Positions 1-14,600 are shown, counted from the stretch's first letter. The stretch is 64,000 nt of DNA from Solea solea (GCF_958295425.1 NC_081151.1:17676659-17740658), one strand, 5' to 3'. Program-made: numbers and translations. Notes: generated by a model from the sequence alone, not told the origin.

Positions 1-249
1 TGACCTACAGCTCTCTGATTATGTCACTGTCGCTTAGAAGAGCACGCTTTCATCCATCATTATGCGACAAGTCTGGACGCCCCCCAATCAAACGCCGTAT
101 TAAAACCTTTACTGGTCTCTTTCAGTTTGTTCCCAAGATTGCAGCTGTTGCTCGCCACCAAGGAAACCAGGGGGCATCAACAGTATTCCAGTTTCATCTC
201 TTTCTCTCTTCAGGCATTTATCAAACAAAGACACATACAGTCAAAACAC

Positions 250-284
250 ATATATATATATCTATATATATATATATATATATG

Positions 285-317
<33 letters not shown>
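250..317. repeat. (TA)n microsatellite
   Basis: About 68 bases of nearly pure TA with a TATGTATG interruption. The small open frames read across it are artefacts of the repeat. Confidence 0.95.
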
Positions 318-321
<4 letters not shown>

Positions 322-1900
322 GAAAATATACAATATACAATATGTAATATAAACAAAATATATATTACACAAAAAAAGCCACATAAATGTAATATAATAA
401 ACAAATAAATAAGGAAAAAGACAAGTTTTCCCATTTCTGAAGCAACACACTATCTAAAAATATGTGGACAACTGCACTTTGAAATGTTTGCTTGTTCCTT
501 CAGTCCACTCATGACATCTTCATTGTTCAAAGCGTTCCATTTAAAGCCACATAAACAAATCTTAAGTTGTTTCTCAGCCCCCTCTAAATTAACCTGGTGA
601 CCATTTGGAAGGCTTGGTACTGATGCGCTGGAATAAATAGTATTCATGCTGTTGTTTAACTTCAGTAATGAATCTTGGAGCGACCTCCACCACTGCAATC
701 TGTGTGTGTGCCTCTTGGATCTGGAGGAATCCATTAAACACCAGTCGCCAGGGGCAACAGGCCTTTGGGAGGAGGAGGAGGAGGGGTTTTAGTGTCCACC
801 CGTCCACACCTCCCTCCCTCTCTTTCTCTCCCTCTCTCTCTCTTTGCCATCCTCTCCTCACATGGGCTTTGCCTTTGGCTGAACGCTGGGATTCTTTCAC
901 GGAGGCTGCCGGTTGCCAAGAGAGAGTGAGCCCCAGAAAAGCTGGGCAAATGTATTTGGGTCACTGGGAGTCAGAAGGGGGCTTTTCATTCTCCTCTTCC
1001 CTCCTTTTTCTCTCTTCCTTTTTGTTCCTTTGTTCATTTTGGCTCTTTGGTGCGCTCCGTCCACCGTTGTGAGTTGAAAAGATAACACTGATTTGTGTCA
1101 GTCCCCGTTTATTATTCCACTGGATGAACTGCTAAAACAAGGCCCAGTAAGATATAGATCTGTATGGTATTAACTTATTAACTTCTCCCTCTGTGTGCAC
1201 ACATCTCTGAGCATGTCTTTGTGTGTGTTGGTGATTTTCTGTTTGGCTTGCGCTCCTGACCCATGGACAAACAAAATGCTCTATGAAAAGGGGACGGACT
1301 CCACTAAAAAGGATCTAGAGCAGATGTTTCGTTGGCCTCAGTCTCACTTCCTTTCACCAGTTCTTGACTTCTTCTTTCCCTTCCTCTTTTTTTTTTCTCT
1401 GATGGATGCTGAGTGTTTCTTGTTGTTTTTATGGAAGCCCGTTGGTCTGGCCGACTGCGCGGACGCGGGAAAGTAATTCAGGCTGTTGACACTGTGGGGA
1501 CAGATCAGGAGACAGCTTGTGCTGTTGGCTTGGGCTTGGTTTTATATGTTTGTCTCTGCCTGCCATATGTGGCTCTCTCGCTCTCTCTCTTCAGTTATTC
1601 ACCTCTTTTAATAGCTATCGACAGAAGATCAGAAAAACCACTCCCCGGTCGAGCAGCATTCGGGCCCGTATCCATCAGTACAATCTTCGTTAGACCTTTG
1701 AAATCTCTATCTGGGATCGCGGCGACAGAAGTCTCAAGTTCAGGGGATTTTTGTTTTATTTTTCTCTTGTCATCTCCTTTCGAGGCAGTGAAAGTGCGTT
1801 TATCTCCAAGAGTTCAACCTCTTTGTGTCTATATATCCTTCCCAAGGTCGAGAAACCTTTGACAATGGGGTATTAGACTAGATATCCCAGATATCCACAT
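318..1900. other. no gene seen; pyrimidine-rich unique sequence
   Basis: It contains a purine tract near 770-785 (GGAGGAGGAGG), CT-rich stretches at 810-860 and 990-1040, and short open frames without conserved motifs. Nothing else recognised. Confidence 0.5.
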
Positions 1901-1932
1901 CAACCCGATATCATTAGATTGATATCGGGTTG
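1901..1932. other. perfect 13-bp inverted repeat (hairpin)
   Basis: Arms CAACCCGATATCA (1901-1913) and TGATATCGGGTTG (1920-1932) pair perfectly around a 6-base loop, TTAGAT. Related GATATC words occur at 1880-1897. No coding or repeat context explains it. Confidence 0.8.
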
Positions 1933-4129
1933 TCTGACACCACCCTCTTTCTCCCTCTTTCGCCCTTCTGCGGCAGAGTTTCTCATTTCAGCAAAGACAA
2001 TGGCCTGTCTATCCTGTGGTACTAAGTAAATGTCAGGTACTGTCTACTCTCCTCCCCATCCATTCACTGAAATGCTCAAGGGGCTGAGGGGTAGATATCC
2101 ATCTAGCCAGGTCTATATACTGTGTATGCTACAAAGTACAGCTCCAGTCGAGTCACCGGATCGAGTTTCCCAACATGTATAGCTTACAAGACCTTACAGC
2201 AAGCTCAAGACCAAATTCCAGACATCTTATCTTCTCGTTAGGAATTATGAACGCTTCTCTGTCCAAAACATATTAATTTATTGGTGGATTATCAGACAAA
2301 TCCCTGATTGAAATCATGAGTTTGGCGCTTTGGACTCTCAATGGTAGTTGTGTTATCTGGGGGAGGATTTTGTTTCAGTCAGGAAATGTTTGTCTATTCA
2401 TCTTTAAATGTGTATGTTGTATGTTTACTCTGCCTGTTTACCTACCTACCCAATAGCCTACCTATATAATCGCCTACCTGCCTTTCAACCTAATTACTTC
2501 CCTTACCTACCTGGAAAATTCTACTTTGCATATAGAAAAAATACTACTGTACTTTCAGGTTCAGAGTGAAGGCAGTTTAGTCGTGGAAAAAGTCTTGTCA
2601 CCCTCCTCCTCCTTCTGCTTTTCTAAAAGGTCAGCTAAATGAAAGGGACGTGGCTCTAATATAGACCAGGGTGGTTGTTACTGCTGGAGGGACTGACGGC
2701 ATGTGTTATGTTATATCATTAGGATAATAATTCCTCCGATATAAGACACCTCTGGCAGTCCTCCTTTCTTTTCATACCTCCCCACTCTTTGCTTTGGACA
2801 TCTGGCAGACATAAGCTTCAGGCTCAACGGTGAAGAAGGGAGGATGTGGGGGCAGGGATCGATTCCATAACTCCATGCACTGAGAACTCGAGCGTTTTCA
2901 CCGAAAGATATATGGCTCTTTCAGGTGTGAGCGCATTTTTGTGCCAGTTTTTTTAAGCCCTAATACACTATTTCTAAGTTTCTATTGTAGCTCTGTGAGG
3001 AAGGAAGTGAAGAAATCACCTGATTTCCTGTCTCTCATCTGAGCACTTCCTGCATGGCTGGTTTCCACCAGATATTTCTAGAAGCTCAAAGTTAGTGATG
3101 ATGACAACAACATGTGCGCCGCAAACTTGTTTTAGACTGCAGTGTGATGTGAACAATGGGCCGTACAGTATGTGTTGTGACTGACTTGTTTATAAAGTCC
3201 TCTGAAGCTTAATAGCGATCAGATGTTATCATTAACTAGGAGTTATTTACAAGGACTACATAAAGGCGGGAGTGCGGGCGTTATGAGAGAGATATGGGTC
3301 GTGAAATTCCGGCATGAATTTATAAGATGCGGTAAATGTCAGGAAGAAAACCTGGATTTCCACATTTCGTACAAAACGTGGAGAAATTAAAGACTTGGCA
3401 TCGAGATGGATTGTTCGCTTTATGGCTTTAGTGAATAACAGGAAAGGCACAACATTATCACAATTCTGCATCATCTTAACCTCGAGCTCAGCATCCCTCT
3501 GTGGCTCTCGCAGGAAGCCCGTCCACCTCCAGTGGAGCTCGAGCCATCTCCTCGTTTATTTTCTTTCCACTTTGCCTGTCCCAGGGAGACTTTTGCCAAT
3601 GACCTAGTTTTCGTCTGGGACTCAATAGGGAGCGTTGTGCCAAACGCTCCTCGTGCCAGACAGGTCGGAGGACAGGCCACGGCAGATAGCGTGAGAGTGG
3701 AGAATCGAACGGGGGAAAGACACCAGCTTCTTTACTTAAGTAAGACTAATTAATAAAGCAAAGCAGTAGAAAGACAGGTGAGATGTGGATTAATTTGTTG
3801 ACTGTTTTGACAGTTAATTAACTAATAGTTTGGTTACCACAGAGTGAAGGACATTTCCATTCTCTCACACTATTACACTCCAATGTCACTGCCTCTCGCC
3901 CCTCTATCAGCTAGGATTGGCACCAGCAGCCCTACGACCCTCATGTGGAGGATAAAGTGGTAGATAATACATGATCAGTAATTCCTAAAACAACCATTGA
4001 GCATAGAGTAAATGAGAGAGGATGACACTTCTGCACCTCCCCTGGACTTGGTTTACAGCCTCGTGACTTGATCTGTAGCATCACAGGAGGCTTTTGACCA
4101 AAGTGGGATGACGGATACTCAAGTACTGG
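1933..4129. other. no gene seen; unique sequence
   Basis: A degenerate CTAC tract lies near 2438-2515 (CTACCTACC...CTACCTATAT). Small open frames at 3256-3753 overlap on both strands and look like chance. No repeats identified. Confidence 0.5.
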
Positions 4130-4255
4130 CAACAACTTCTTATGCTACAAAGAAACCTCAGGGTCTAAAAGGAAATTGGCCAATAAATGCAATAAAATGT
4201 GTTTTAAAATTGGAAGAGAGTTTCCAAGATGGAGAGATTGCCTCGGGTCAAGCTG
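4130..4255 (+). repeat. low-copy repeat, copy 1
   Basis: CAACAACTTC, CAAAGAAACCT and GATGGAGAGATTGCCTCGGG follow the same order and spacing as in 60274-60405. Both copies are non-coding and diverged. Confidence 0.35.
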
Positions 4256-4973
4256 TGCATGAAACAAGTGTGTCTGTTCTCATTAATCTGATTAGGGGAG
4301 TTTAAAGACAGAGGGCCGCATTCCCGAAACAATATTTTTAACAACCTGTGGATGAAAGTCAATACTCAACTCTTTTTCCAGTGATCCTGTCTATGTCAGC
4401 TTTGCCAGTAAATCATATTTTATATGATCTTCATGTTGTTTGTGTCCAAAACTGAACGGTAATGGAGTCTGTATGCGTGATTTGAAAATCGTGGCGTTGG
4501 CCAGAGATTTAAGTGAGTACACCTTTTAAAGGAAAGAAAGTCCACGTCGGTCTCTGTTATCCAGCTCCAAGTCTCCACTCTGCTTCTTGTTCTTTGTTAG
4601 TTAAATTAAAAACGAATGATTCACAGAAACTGAGGGTGGGAAAAACAAGATCTGCTGAGTCTATTTCGGTCGGTGGGTAATTTAATGTTGCGATTCTCAT
4701 CTGTTAAGTTCAGCTGGCTGCTCCGGGCTCTCATGCTGGAGGTTCACATCTAGCTACCTCATGGAAAATGTGCATCATTACCACACTTGGCCTGGCGCGC
4801 AACAAACATCAACGCACAAGGAAACGCATTCAAGCCTGTAAGCACACACAAGACCCGATGTCCGTGAGCCCAGACGGAACATAAAGTAACTCTGTCCCGA
4901 TGAGTGAATTCAATTTTTCAAATGTCTGATCCATCACTTCCTGTTCCAGTTTGGAATGGAAGCACTGGTAGGA

Positions 4974-5002
4974 GTGGTGGTGGTGGTGGTGGTGGGGGTG
5001 GG
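4974..5002. repeat. (GGT)n tract
   Basis: About nine GGT units ending in a GGGGGTGGG run. Confidence 0.85.
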
Positions 5003-5337
5003 CGTTTTCCTGGGCAGCTCCGACTAATGAGCAACTCTTTCACTGAACCAGACAGTTTATGGGGTGGCTGCCAGCCTCATTAAGAACTACTCTTAATTGC
5101 CCTTTTCTAGCCAAAACCCAAAAGCTGAAACATCTGCTGGTCCATGAGCTCTGTTCCTCCTCCCGCTATACCCTCTCGCTCCTCTCTGGCACTGGCTGAT
5201 CGCTTACCAGCGTGGTCGACTGTTCCAACAACACAATTCAAGCAGCTCACTCTCCACAGCTGAACACAACACGTACTGTATTTTACAGCATGTCATGCTA
5301 CATTATATAAGCAGGAGCACTTGTACAGAAGACATTA

Positions 5338-5797
5338 AGGGTGCATTCACACCAGCCCTTCTTAATCGAACCCCTAGTTCGTTTGCGCGGAAAGTCCGGT
5401 TTGTTTGGGGAGGTTTGAATGCACAACCGAAACCAAAGAAGCGGAGTCCGGTCCGCCTAAAAACATACAGTAGGTCTTGGTTTGCTTCAAGTGAACCAAA
5501 TGCAGGAAGTGGACTACAGCGCAGGGCATTGTGGGTAAACACAACCAAAACATACGCGCGTGTAGAATGACAGAATGAAAGAAGTTGCCCCGCATTAACC
5601 AAGAGATGAGCAAGTTTTCATGTTCATTGTTTTTCTTGTCTTCTCCTTCAGTACATCTTGACACAGCGCTGCCTCAGGCGAGGAGGGGAATAGGTTATTC
5701 AGGGGTCTCGGACCGGTTGAATGTTGCAGCCCCCTATTGAACCGAGCCCCCAATCATAGCAAGTCTAGCGGACGATTAGGTGTGACAACGACCTTAG
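5338..5797. mobile_element. MITE-like repeat with GGTGCATTCACACC end
   Basis: The left end GGTGCATTCACACC and the right end GGTGTGACAACGACC are partial inverted repeats. The last 90 bases (5709-5797), with GGTTGAATGTTGCAGCCCC and TTGAACCGAG, recur at 49278-49345. The open frames that cross it on both strands show no conserved motif and are treated as chance. Confidence 0.45.
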
Positions 5798-8700
5798 AGT
5801 CGGTGGCTTCTAGATATCCAATCAAAAATGAGGAGTTAAGAGCCTAATTAAAAAAAATACTGGAGTAGTTTTCATATTAATGTGATTTTGAGGTTCACAG
5901 TACCGTTTGTGTCGACGTATTCTGCGAGGAAACACAGCACGCAGTCATTCATGCTTCAATACAACCAGGAACAGTACAATGGAATACTGCCCAAACCCCA
6001 AGCATGGACAGACGAGCACTTGTTTCATATGTGACTGACGACTCGAGGAATTCGAGATTCTCTCGGCTGAGAATGACACGTTTATTGTCCAACTCCTCCT
6101 TTGAAGTCTTGATTTTTTTTTTAGGTTTCTGTACCACATTGACATTTGTTGCCTGTTCTGGGGTAGCAATCTCCAAAGTAGTTATTGTAAAACAGCCAAT
6201 AGGAAGTGCTCTTTTCCTCTCTCTGTGATTGGTCAATGTATGTTAATAGAATCGAAAGAAGGTCGTGAAATCTCAAATCTATTAGTTTTTTAGGGTGTAT
6301 TGATAAACTACAAATATTCTTCTAATCGTACCTTTGTGGGTCGTAATATATTTGGTAACATGGCGAGAAATAATGTGTAAATTCAGTCATAGTTAATTAT
6401 AGGTGTTGTTGCAGTGGACTACATTACCTTGACAGCTGTTTGTAGTTATTGGATCTTTCTAATTGCATACTTAAAATGAAAAAAAAATAATTGGAAACCC
6501 CTCTGAGTATAATGCAGTCCAGTACAACAAAAATGCTCATAACTGTACGTTTGTTAATGCTTCGACGAAGAATGTCGACAAAAACTGAAAATCATTGGTC
6601 TTATAACAGTAAACTGTGCTGGATTAAATTGGACTGCAGTAATAAAATGGACATTGGAAATTGCATATCCTGGAGGCCTGATAAAGTTTTTGAACACATG
6701 TTCTTCCCCGTAAAACCTCCATTTGTTTACATCCATGTTTGCATTCGTTCAGGCCTAAAAATAATTCATTTATATTATAATTCACTGTAGCCCCTAGATG
6801 TGCAACTTTTTAGGCCAGTTATTATATCATTTAAATATTGACTTCAAGTTGCCAAAAAGTCAGGGAATGGAGGTTTACACTCAGCAAGTTTCACACATGT
6901 CCTGCCCCACTGAAATGTTTATTTTGAAGGGAAAGTACAGGCTGTCCTCAGCAAGACTAAAAACACTGTCTGCATGTACAGGAGAAAAAAAAAAAAACAT
7001 GACTAAATTACATACAGGTGTTGCTTTAAGTGACTTTCATCCTAAAAATAGTCTCCGTCTAATGTGGAAAGTGAAAGCAAGGTGAACAAAGTAACACAAA
7101 CACGTGGCGATCGAGTGCAGTGGGGAATTTCTGTGACACCACGTTTGCCCCTCGGAGCTGAGGAGGGTAGCAGGAGGCTGTGGGAGAGTTCTGCTTGAGA
7201 AGGTCTGTTGATAAGTGTCCTGGATACAGACTGACCGCCAAAGCAGACTGATAAGACCAGCAGTTTAGACAACTGCTCATTGTCCGGTGCCCAAGGTTAT
7301 ACTAATTCCCCGTGTGTGACAGAGGCTTCGATAATGAGTCACTGTGCGGTCGGAGTGGCCTTCCTTCCTTTTGTGGTAGATATGGAGGAGAGAAAAGAGT
7401 GCTAACGTGTTTTTTTTACCTCCAAATGACCTGTAACCTCATTCTGTGAATTGTAATGTTCTAGGTTATGCTTTGTTGTCCTCAGTTTTGATATACCACA
7501 AAGATACAGCAACACGTGGCGCTTCTCTCGCATTAATGTCCCTTGGTGACCTTTAATAATCTGTCAAGTTTTCTGCTTAGTGGCAAGGTTTGTTCCAGAT
7601 AGTTTGCGCACTCTTTTCCGTGGTTTATTTAGCCTTAAAAGGAGAAGAATTTCCTCAACTGATAACTCCATCCAGTCATTTAACTGTAAAATAAATATGT
7701 AGTAGAGCTTGGGTTTCACAGGATAGGAACTTTGAATTCCTGTTTAAGATTTGGGGATTTTAAAGATTAAAACATCAAGTGAATATCATCCTGTACCCCC
7801 TTTATTCATCCTTTTTTTAGTGGAAATTGAACGGCATACAGTACATGCAACTATGCTTGAGATCACATAAACAACTGCGTAACAAGCGTAGCTTCGTTCC
7901 AGGCCATGTTTATCTAAACCTGACCTACATTTTAAAAGTGATATATTGTGTTGGACACCAGCTGTGACTGAATATTACCAGAAACTTGGATTCAGTAGCT
8001 GCTCCAGAGCAGAGCCCAACTAACCTTAGACATAAGACCCCGTCCCCAGTGATGGGGAAAGTCCAGCGGAGACCATGTCAGAACCCGCAACAACAAGCGG
8101 CTGCACCTAAAGTTCCAAGTTCATTAAGATCCTGTAGTGGGAAAGTCCTAAACGACAGTAGTGTTTGGAATGATCTGACCTCTTATTTGTGTTCTGTAGC
8201 TCCAGCGAGAACAAGCAAAGGAACATAAAACATACAACTGCAAACATGGTCACGCAGCCCGAGTGACAGATTTGTTTGTGGGGCCTACATGTCGCAACAG
8301 CTCAGCCTGATCCCTCTCATAGCGGTGTTATGTTTGGGTGTGCGTTTCCCATTGATTACCTGGCGGGGGAGAGATGAGACACAAGGGGAAGGGTGGGAGA
8401 GGAGGTCTGGGAGGAACGTGTGCGGTTGAGGTTCTCTCTCAGCTCTGGCAGGCTGTGGACAGCTGGACCACCGGTTCGAGTTTCTCCTCACAGCGAGGCT
8501 GAAATTTCAGCCCCTGAAAATCGAGGGTAATAAACGATTGGGGCTCTCAAAACAACCTCTTGGTTGTGGTTATTTTTCCCGCCCTTTCCTTATTTTTTCT
8601 GTCCCAGTTCCTTCGCCCCAGCTCTTGACAGGCGCTGGTATGATAGCAAATGTGATTACTGTATGTCAAAATATTTTACTCAAACATGGTCAAACAGTGA

Positions 8701-9373
8701 AAAAAAACACAACCCCTCTGCAGCGTTAGTATTCTGTTGACTCAGCATGGCTCACAGCTGTTCTAGGCACAGCGTGGTTCACGTGGTTGGGATTATTCCT
8801 TGACCGCAGTGTGTGTTCTTCCTGATCTGCAGTCAGCCATCCAGTCATGTTTTCTCGGGGCCTCAAAGGTTTTGAGGAAGTGAGAAGTGCTGATGAAGAC
8901 AGTTGTTTAGCGGCGCTGGTGCAACTCCAGTGACTAACAACAGGATGGAGCAAGGCTCTGGTGTGGCCTCGGACATGACTGGGGAAGTGGGAGCAGAGGG
9001 GAGCTGGAGCTCACTTTGAATCACAGTGACAGTAAAGATACAGTCAGTGGAGGTTGAACATTAACACACCACCAGGGTTTAGTCACGTTAGCGCGTGTTA
9101 GAATGTTTTTCTTAGCCCTATAGCAACATGCATATTTTGGTAAGTTTTGCTTTCAACAGACCGTAACATACTATGATTACTTAGTGATGATAACAGCTGT
9201 TTGAAGAGAGTGTAGAAAACGACATGTTCCCATAAGTACCCAGATGGTTCGTGTATGTCTTCACATTAGTATGACTCCGCGGCCAAACATTACTCAGGCC
9301 TCGCAAGTGTCTCTGGCCTGATGTTTCTGCTTCAGTCTCTCCAGAGAACATTTACTTCATCACACAAACTTTA
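5798..9373. other. no gene seen; unique sequence
   Basis: Mostly AT-rich unique sequence. The frame at 7986-8228 and those at 5945-6236 show no family motif. Nothing else supported. Confidence 0.5.
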
Positions 9374-9397
9374 TGTGTGTGTGTGTGTGTGTGTGTT
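9374..9397. repeat. (GT)n microsatellite
   Basis: About eleven GT units. Confidence 0.9.
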
Positions 9398-11544
9398 TTG
9401 AATAACACAACAGTCTTTTAAATCATAACAGAGGTCGATCATTTCAGGAAACGGTTTCATACATCCAGTTACTGAAATTAAGTTGAGAAGGTCAAAACTC
9501 TCTCAAGATAAGTTTTGGCTAGTTTTAGCATTATTGAGTGTTTACTGGCTATACACAAGAAAATGAAGACTGTTTGAGACTGATGTTACAGGTTTGAACA
9601 CATTCAACACAAAATGTGTTAGGTGATCAGCAGTAAATTTTTTTTTATATTTTCTTGGCAACGTCTTTTCTAATAGTAAGACTTAAGAAAGCCACCACAC
9701 CCAAAAGCATCAACCACAAATTATGGATTATATTATGATCAAGGTAATTAAATATGACATGGTCATTATTTATTGGGTTGAAAATGTTAAATGGATAGCA
9801 TTGAACTGGCGTCTATCAACAGATATTCCACATGTTATTTAAAACTTTGTTTTCACCTGAATAAGAACTGTTGAGCTGGTTCTCTTACATGGGGTCCACC
9901 ATGTTTGTTTTAAAAATCGTATTAACTGTTCCTTTAAAGTATTGTTATGACCATACTGTCTTAGACTTTGGGCTTAGTCGGGTCACCTCCTTTCTCTGTG
10001 CTTCCTGTCTTTATGCTAAGCTAGGCTAATCGCTTCCAATCATTTCCAGCTGTGCACTTAATACATTCAGTTCGGTGTCCATGCAGAGTGAAGTCGAGCT
10101 ATAATTGTGGCTTGACTGCACCGTTTAAGTGGACCTGAAAAGCACCAGTGGGAATTTGATTTATTGAAGAAAGTGTGTCTATCTCTGGTATGCTAGGTGG
10201 CAACATGCCCATTTTCAGCTGCTCAGTTCTGCCCTTTTATCCTCTTACGCAAATGACGGACGGAGCCTTTCGTCCGTACTTAGCGTTCATTTTGTCTGTC
10301 TTTTGTGCACATCGCAGTAGAGAAATGGAGCAATACCACTGGAAATCGATGGGGCAGTATAGAGTCGATAGTGTAATAAGTCAGGAAAACGATGAAGATG
10401 CTATTATGAGCATTCATCGCTGGTGCTATCCAGTGAAGAAAGTTGTCAAAGGTCACGGCAGACATACAGAAATATGAAAAATGCAGCTTGTCAACAATCT
10501 CCCCCATTGGCAATACCAATAATATAATATAATATTACTCATTAACTTTGGTTTCTGTCTATTTCAGGTCAATAAAATAAGCGCTTCAGGCTTGGTACTC
10601 GGCACTGCCCCCTGGAGGTAGTACTACTTAACGTCCATGCTAACGTAGTGATGGAGATAACATTTGGGAACGATGGATGTAAAACAGAACAGAACTGGAT
10701 TATAAATGGGCCTATTAGGCCAGTTGGCTCTCACAAAACAACTTAAAGTTGTGGCGAGTTGGAACAATGTGAGCCACCATTCTGTGTCTTTCTATCATCC
10801 ATTCAGCTGACAGCATAAATTCACTCCCTTCATCAGTTTGTGTAGATTCTCATTCATCAAGGTCATCGTTATCCAAAACCCACTGAGTCAGTAGCAACTG
10901 ACCTTGAAGGTTTTTCTAGTTCATTCAGTAGTGTACTAGTTCATTCTATTATTTCTGGGTCAAAGCCTTTGTGCGACAGAGTTTGGGTCAAGTTGAACAT
11001 GTACATGCAATAGTAATTCAACTCCCAACTGCGTTTGATTTCGTACAATTTCAGAAAGGAACCTGTTTCAACTCAGTGACTGTGTCAGACAGAGTCTTTT
11101 TTTGAATTAACTGACACTAATGATTCAGTACATCGAAAAAACAAGTCACTAGTTTTCGTGTGTCGTGTATAAAAGGAAGTCACGCCAGTTTCATGTAGCC
11201 ATGCTGTGATGACGGGACCATGTAGTGGATAAGCGGCAATACACGACAGCGGAGCCTTTTCTGCCTCAGTCCTCTGTGGTTTTTGCAAGGGAAGTCTGTA
11301 GACAAATAGTTGTGTGTTATTTGCTCAGTGATATAGGCCATATTTGTACATAGTATACACTGTGACTAAAAACAGTATTATAGTATTTCAGTTTTGCATA
11401 ATTATCACATTTCCTTGTTCTAGTTTTTCATTTGCAGAATTTATGTATGAATCCCTTGTTTCAAAGAAAAGCAACCACAATAATTCACCTTTTTCTGAAG
11501 ACACACGAGAGAGAGGCCTTGGTCAAAAAATGTTGTTTTGTCTT
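9398..11544. other. no gene seen; unique sequence
   Basis: Contains GCACTGCCCCCTGGAGG near 10603, a motif often found in degraded repeats, and an AT repeat (AATATAATATAATATT) near 10521. No exon or RNA gene recognised. Confidence 0.5.
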
Positions 11545-11690
11545 TATAATAATACCTTTTTTATTTGTAAGCGCCTTTCAGACTCTCAAAGTCGCTTTAC
11601 AAGTCAAATAAAAGCCAAACATCAAAAACACAGAAGTTAAAAACAAATAAAACAGACAATTGAAAAGGTTAAAGGTGAAAAGGTTGTTGT
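11545..11690 (+). repeat. dispersed repeat fragment (GTAAGCGCCTTTCAG type)
   Basis: TTTATTTGTAAGCGCCTTTC and CAAAGTCGCTTTACAAGTC followed by an A-rich tract resemble the 3' part of a common teleost retroposon. No terminal repeats or frame. Confidence 0.4.
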
Positions 11691-14600
11691 TATAAGTGGA
11701 ACCCATGAAGTGAATAGATTTCTAAATTAAATCACTAAAAACAGAGTCGACAACTGAAATGACTTCAAACCAGACGGCTGCAAATCTGCGGTGACTCATA
11801 CAAAACGGTCACATGAATGCGGTGTGAGCAGTCAATCAGCGGAGCAGAGGTTTCACAGCCCAGCTGTCAGAAAGTGGAGCTCGCCCTCTCTCCTTACTCA
11901 GCAGAGCAGAGAAAGAAAAAAAACACGCACTCTTGTCTCCTCATTTCCTCGCTCACTCTTTTACCTTCCTCCTCCTCCCTCCTCCACCGTCCCTCTGCTC
12001 TGTGATGAATGGAAGGTATGAATTCTCTGTGGCCTCCCTGGGTTTCTCTCTGAGGCCCTCAGCAGCTGAACAAACAGCACACTCTCGACTTAAAGGCACA
12101 ATCAGGAATTTATTTGAACTATGTACGTTTTGGGTATATTTGTGTATGGTCATGAAGAGGGAACATGGAAAATAGATTTTTTTTGTGGACCTTGCCTTTT
12201 TTTTTCTTTTTTTCTTTTTTTTACAAAACTGTAAACAAACCTTTTACGAGCCCAAACTAAGCACACTCGTTTATCAAACGCTCAGGTAATAAATTTTAAT
12301 GAATACAAAAACGATCTACGCCCAAATAAATCTTTATGTAAACAAAGCCAGTAACAGGGTAACGTCTCTCGGCTCGGCCTTTAAAACATCTGGACTCGCA
12401 GAGGCGGCGGCGGTGGCCGCGGCGGCGGTGGTGGTGTTTGTGGTGGTGGTCACAGGGAGAGAGAGAGAGGGAGTGTTGGTCAAGTCTGGAGGGGTGGTCC
12501 TGGTCAGGAGTCAGACCCAGCTGTTGTGGCCTATTTATCCATGCCACAGCTCCAGAGGTTGTGGTGCTGGAGGGGCTGGATGAGTTTGTGTGGCAGAGCA
12601 TGAAACGGAGGGAGAGAGAGGGAGAAGGAGTATGTTTGACAGGGAAGGGGGTGGAAGAAGAGATGGATGGGAATGATGAGAAGCAGATGGAGGGCGTGTT
12701 TTCATATTTTTTTTTTTTTCTTTTTGTCTTTCAAAAACTATCTGCCTGTGACGCAGGTCGGGCTCTCCAGGTGCATTGTGGGTAGCCTGGAGGAGCGTAT
12801 GCTCAGCCTCTTGCGGTTCCAAATTGATCGCGGAGGACTGGCTGCGGCGATGCAGCTGTCTGTAGCGGTGGAGGAAGTATTCGGATCATTCACTTCAGTA
12901 AAAGTACCAAACCGGCGACTCAGCGTGTACAGACGTGCTTAAGAAAATGAACTTAAACTACTAAAAGTGAAATACACATGATTGGTATATGATTATATGC
13001 TTAATACTGAGGCATCAATGTAGCTGGTTTTTGTGGAATACTTTAGGAATCAAACATTCATCAGTTACCACAGTGTTTGAGAGGTTTAGTCTTAATCTAA
13101 AGGTCACAGGCCTCTGAATATGGTGAATTAATGAGACATGTTGAAAAAAAAGGTTAAAGTTATATGCCATGGCAATCAATTATGTTGTTATTTAGGCTTT
13201 TCACTTAAAAAAAAAAGACAAAAACCAAAAATTATAAAGGTCAACCTGTTAGTGATGCTATAGTAAAGGTCAAGGGTTTACCAAATTAAAGATTATTCAT
13301 CGTTGACATTCTTCACTTTGGATTAAAACGGTGGACTCCACTCGCCGTCCACATTCGCTTGCACGGCAAAAGTCATATTCCCCTCTGAAATTGAGTTAAA
13401 TCTAAAGTGTTATAAAATAAAAACAACACTTATAAGTCAAGTATAAGTTCCTGTGAGTTGCATTTGAATACAGTACGTGAGGAAATACTTGACTTTCCAG
13501 CTCTGTCGGGCAGAAAGGTGAGCCTGTAGCTGCTCAGCGAGATGATGTGAAACACACAGCCGAGCGCTGGAGGCTTGACAGCTCTTTAACGATCTGCAGG
13601 CTGTGTAATTCGACTGGTCTTCACTCCCCTCCACCCACCTCTCCGCTCTGTGCGCTGCAGCAGCCAGAACATTCCTCACACATCTGGCCCCCGAGTCTTT
13701 CCCAAACGCTCCATCTCCCACCACTCTGTGCCGTAATTACCCACAAGCCCTGTGTTCTCCTTTTCTCTTTTTCTTTTTATGATCCGCAGCCCCCTCCTCG
13801 GCCCAAATCATAAAAGCATGGAGCACACAAACGTCATTTATAGTCATGATTTAGAAGGAAACACGCATTTCTCGTGTCGTGTATAGAGATGTGCCATCCA
13901 GAAATGTGCTTTTCCCTCAGCAGAGCATGTGTTGCCAGAACTTATGAAAGACAAACATAGTGAATCAGTTATCCAGTTTGAACCGTCATTTCTCCTCTAC
14001 ATAGTTGTTTGCCCCTTGAGATGTTTGTGCTGTTTTTGAAGCAGCCGAGTAAGGAGTGGGAGTGGGAAAGAGGAGAAGTCTGTGATGATAAACGTGACTT
14101 ATGGGACTGTGCGCGAGTGTTGTTTTCCAGAGCTGGAGAATAACTAACTACTTTTACTAGAAGGCACTGTACTGAAGTAAAACACTGAAGCGGTTTCATT
14201 CAGTATTTTCATTTCTAGCTTGATTGAAACTTCTACTCCAGTTAATTTTAGAGGGAAAATACTGTACTTTGTATTCTACCTTAATGTTAAAGTTGGTTTA
14301 CTGACAAAAACATCTAAGAAGTTTATTATGGACATTTTTAGCAATACTTATCATACATTGATAACAATTATACCACTGACCCTAAAATGAAAGCACTAAA
14401 TCAACTTTCAGATGTCTCCTTTCAACTCCTCTGAAGTCTAGATAGCATTTTAAAGCCAAAAAGGGGCACGTTATCTATTCTTCTTCCAAAAAGAAATTAA
14501 ATCCGTTTTTTTTCTTCCCTTCCCTTCACTTTCTTTTTTTTTTTATAAATAAACCTAGTCTTTCTGAAATGATGAGCCACATGCATATTTATATTAATAA

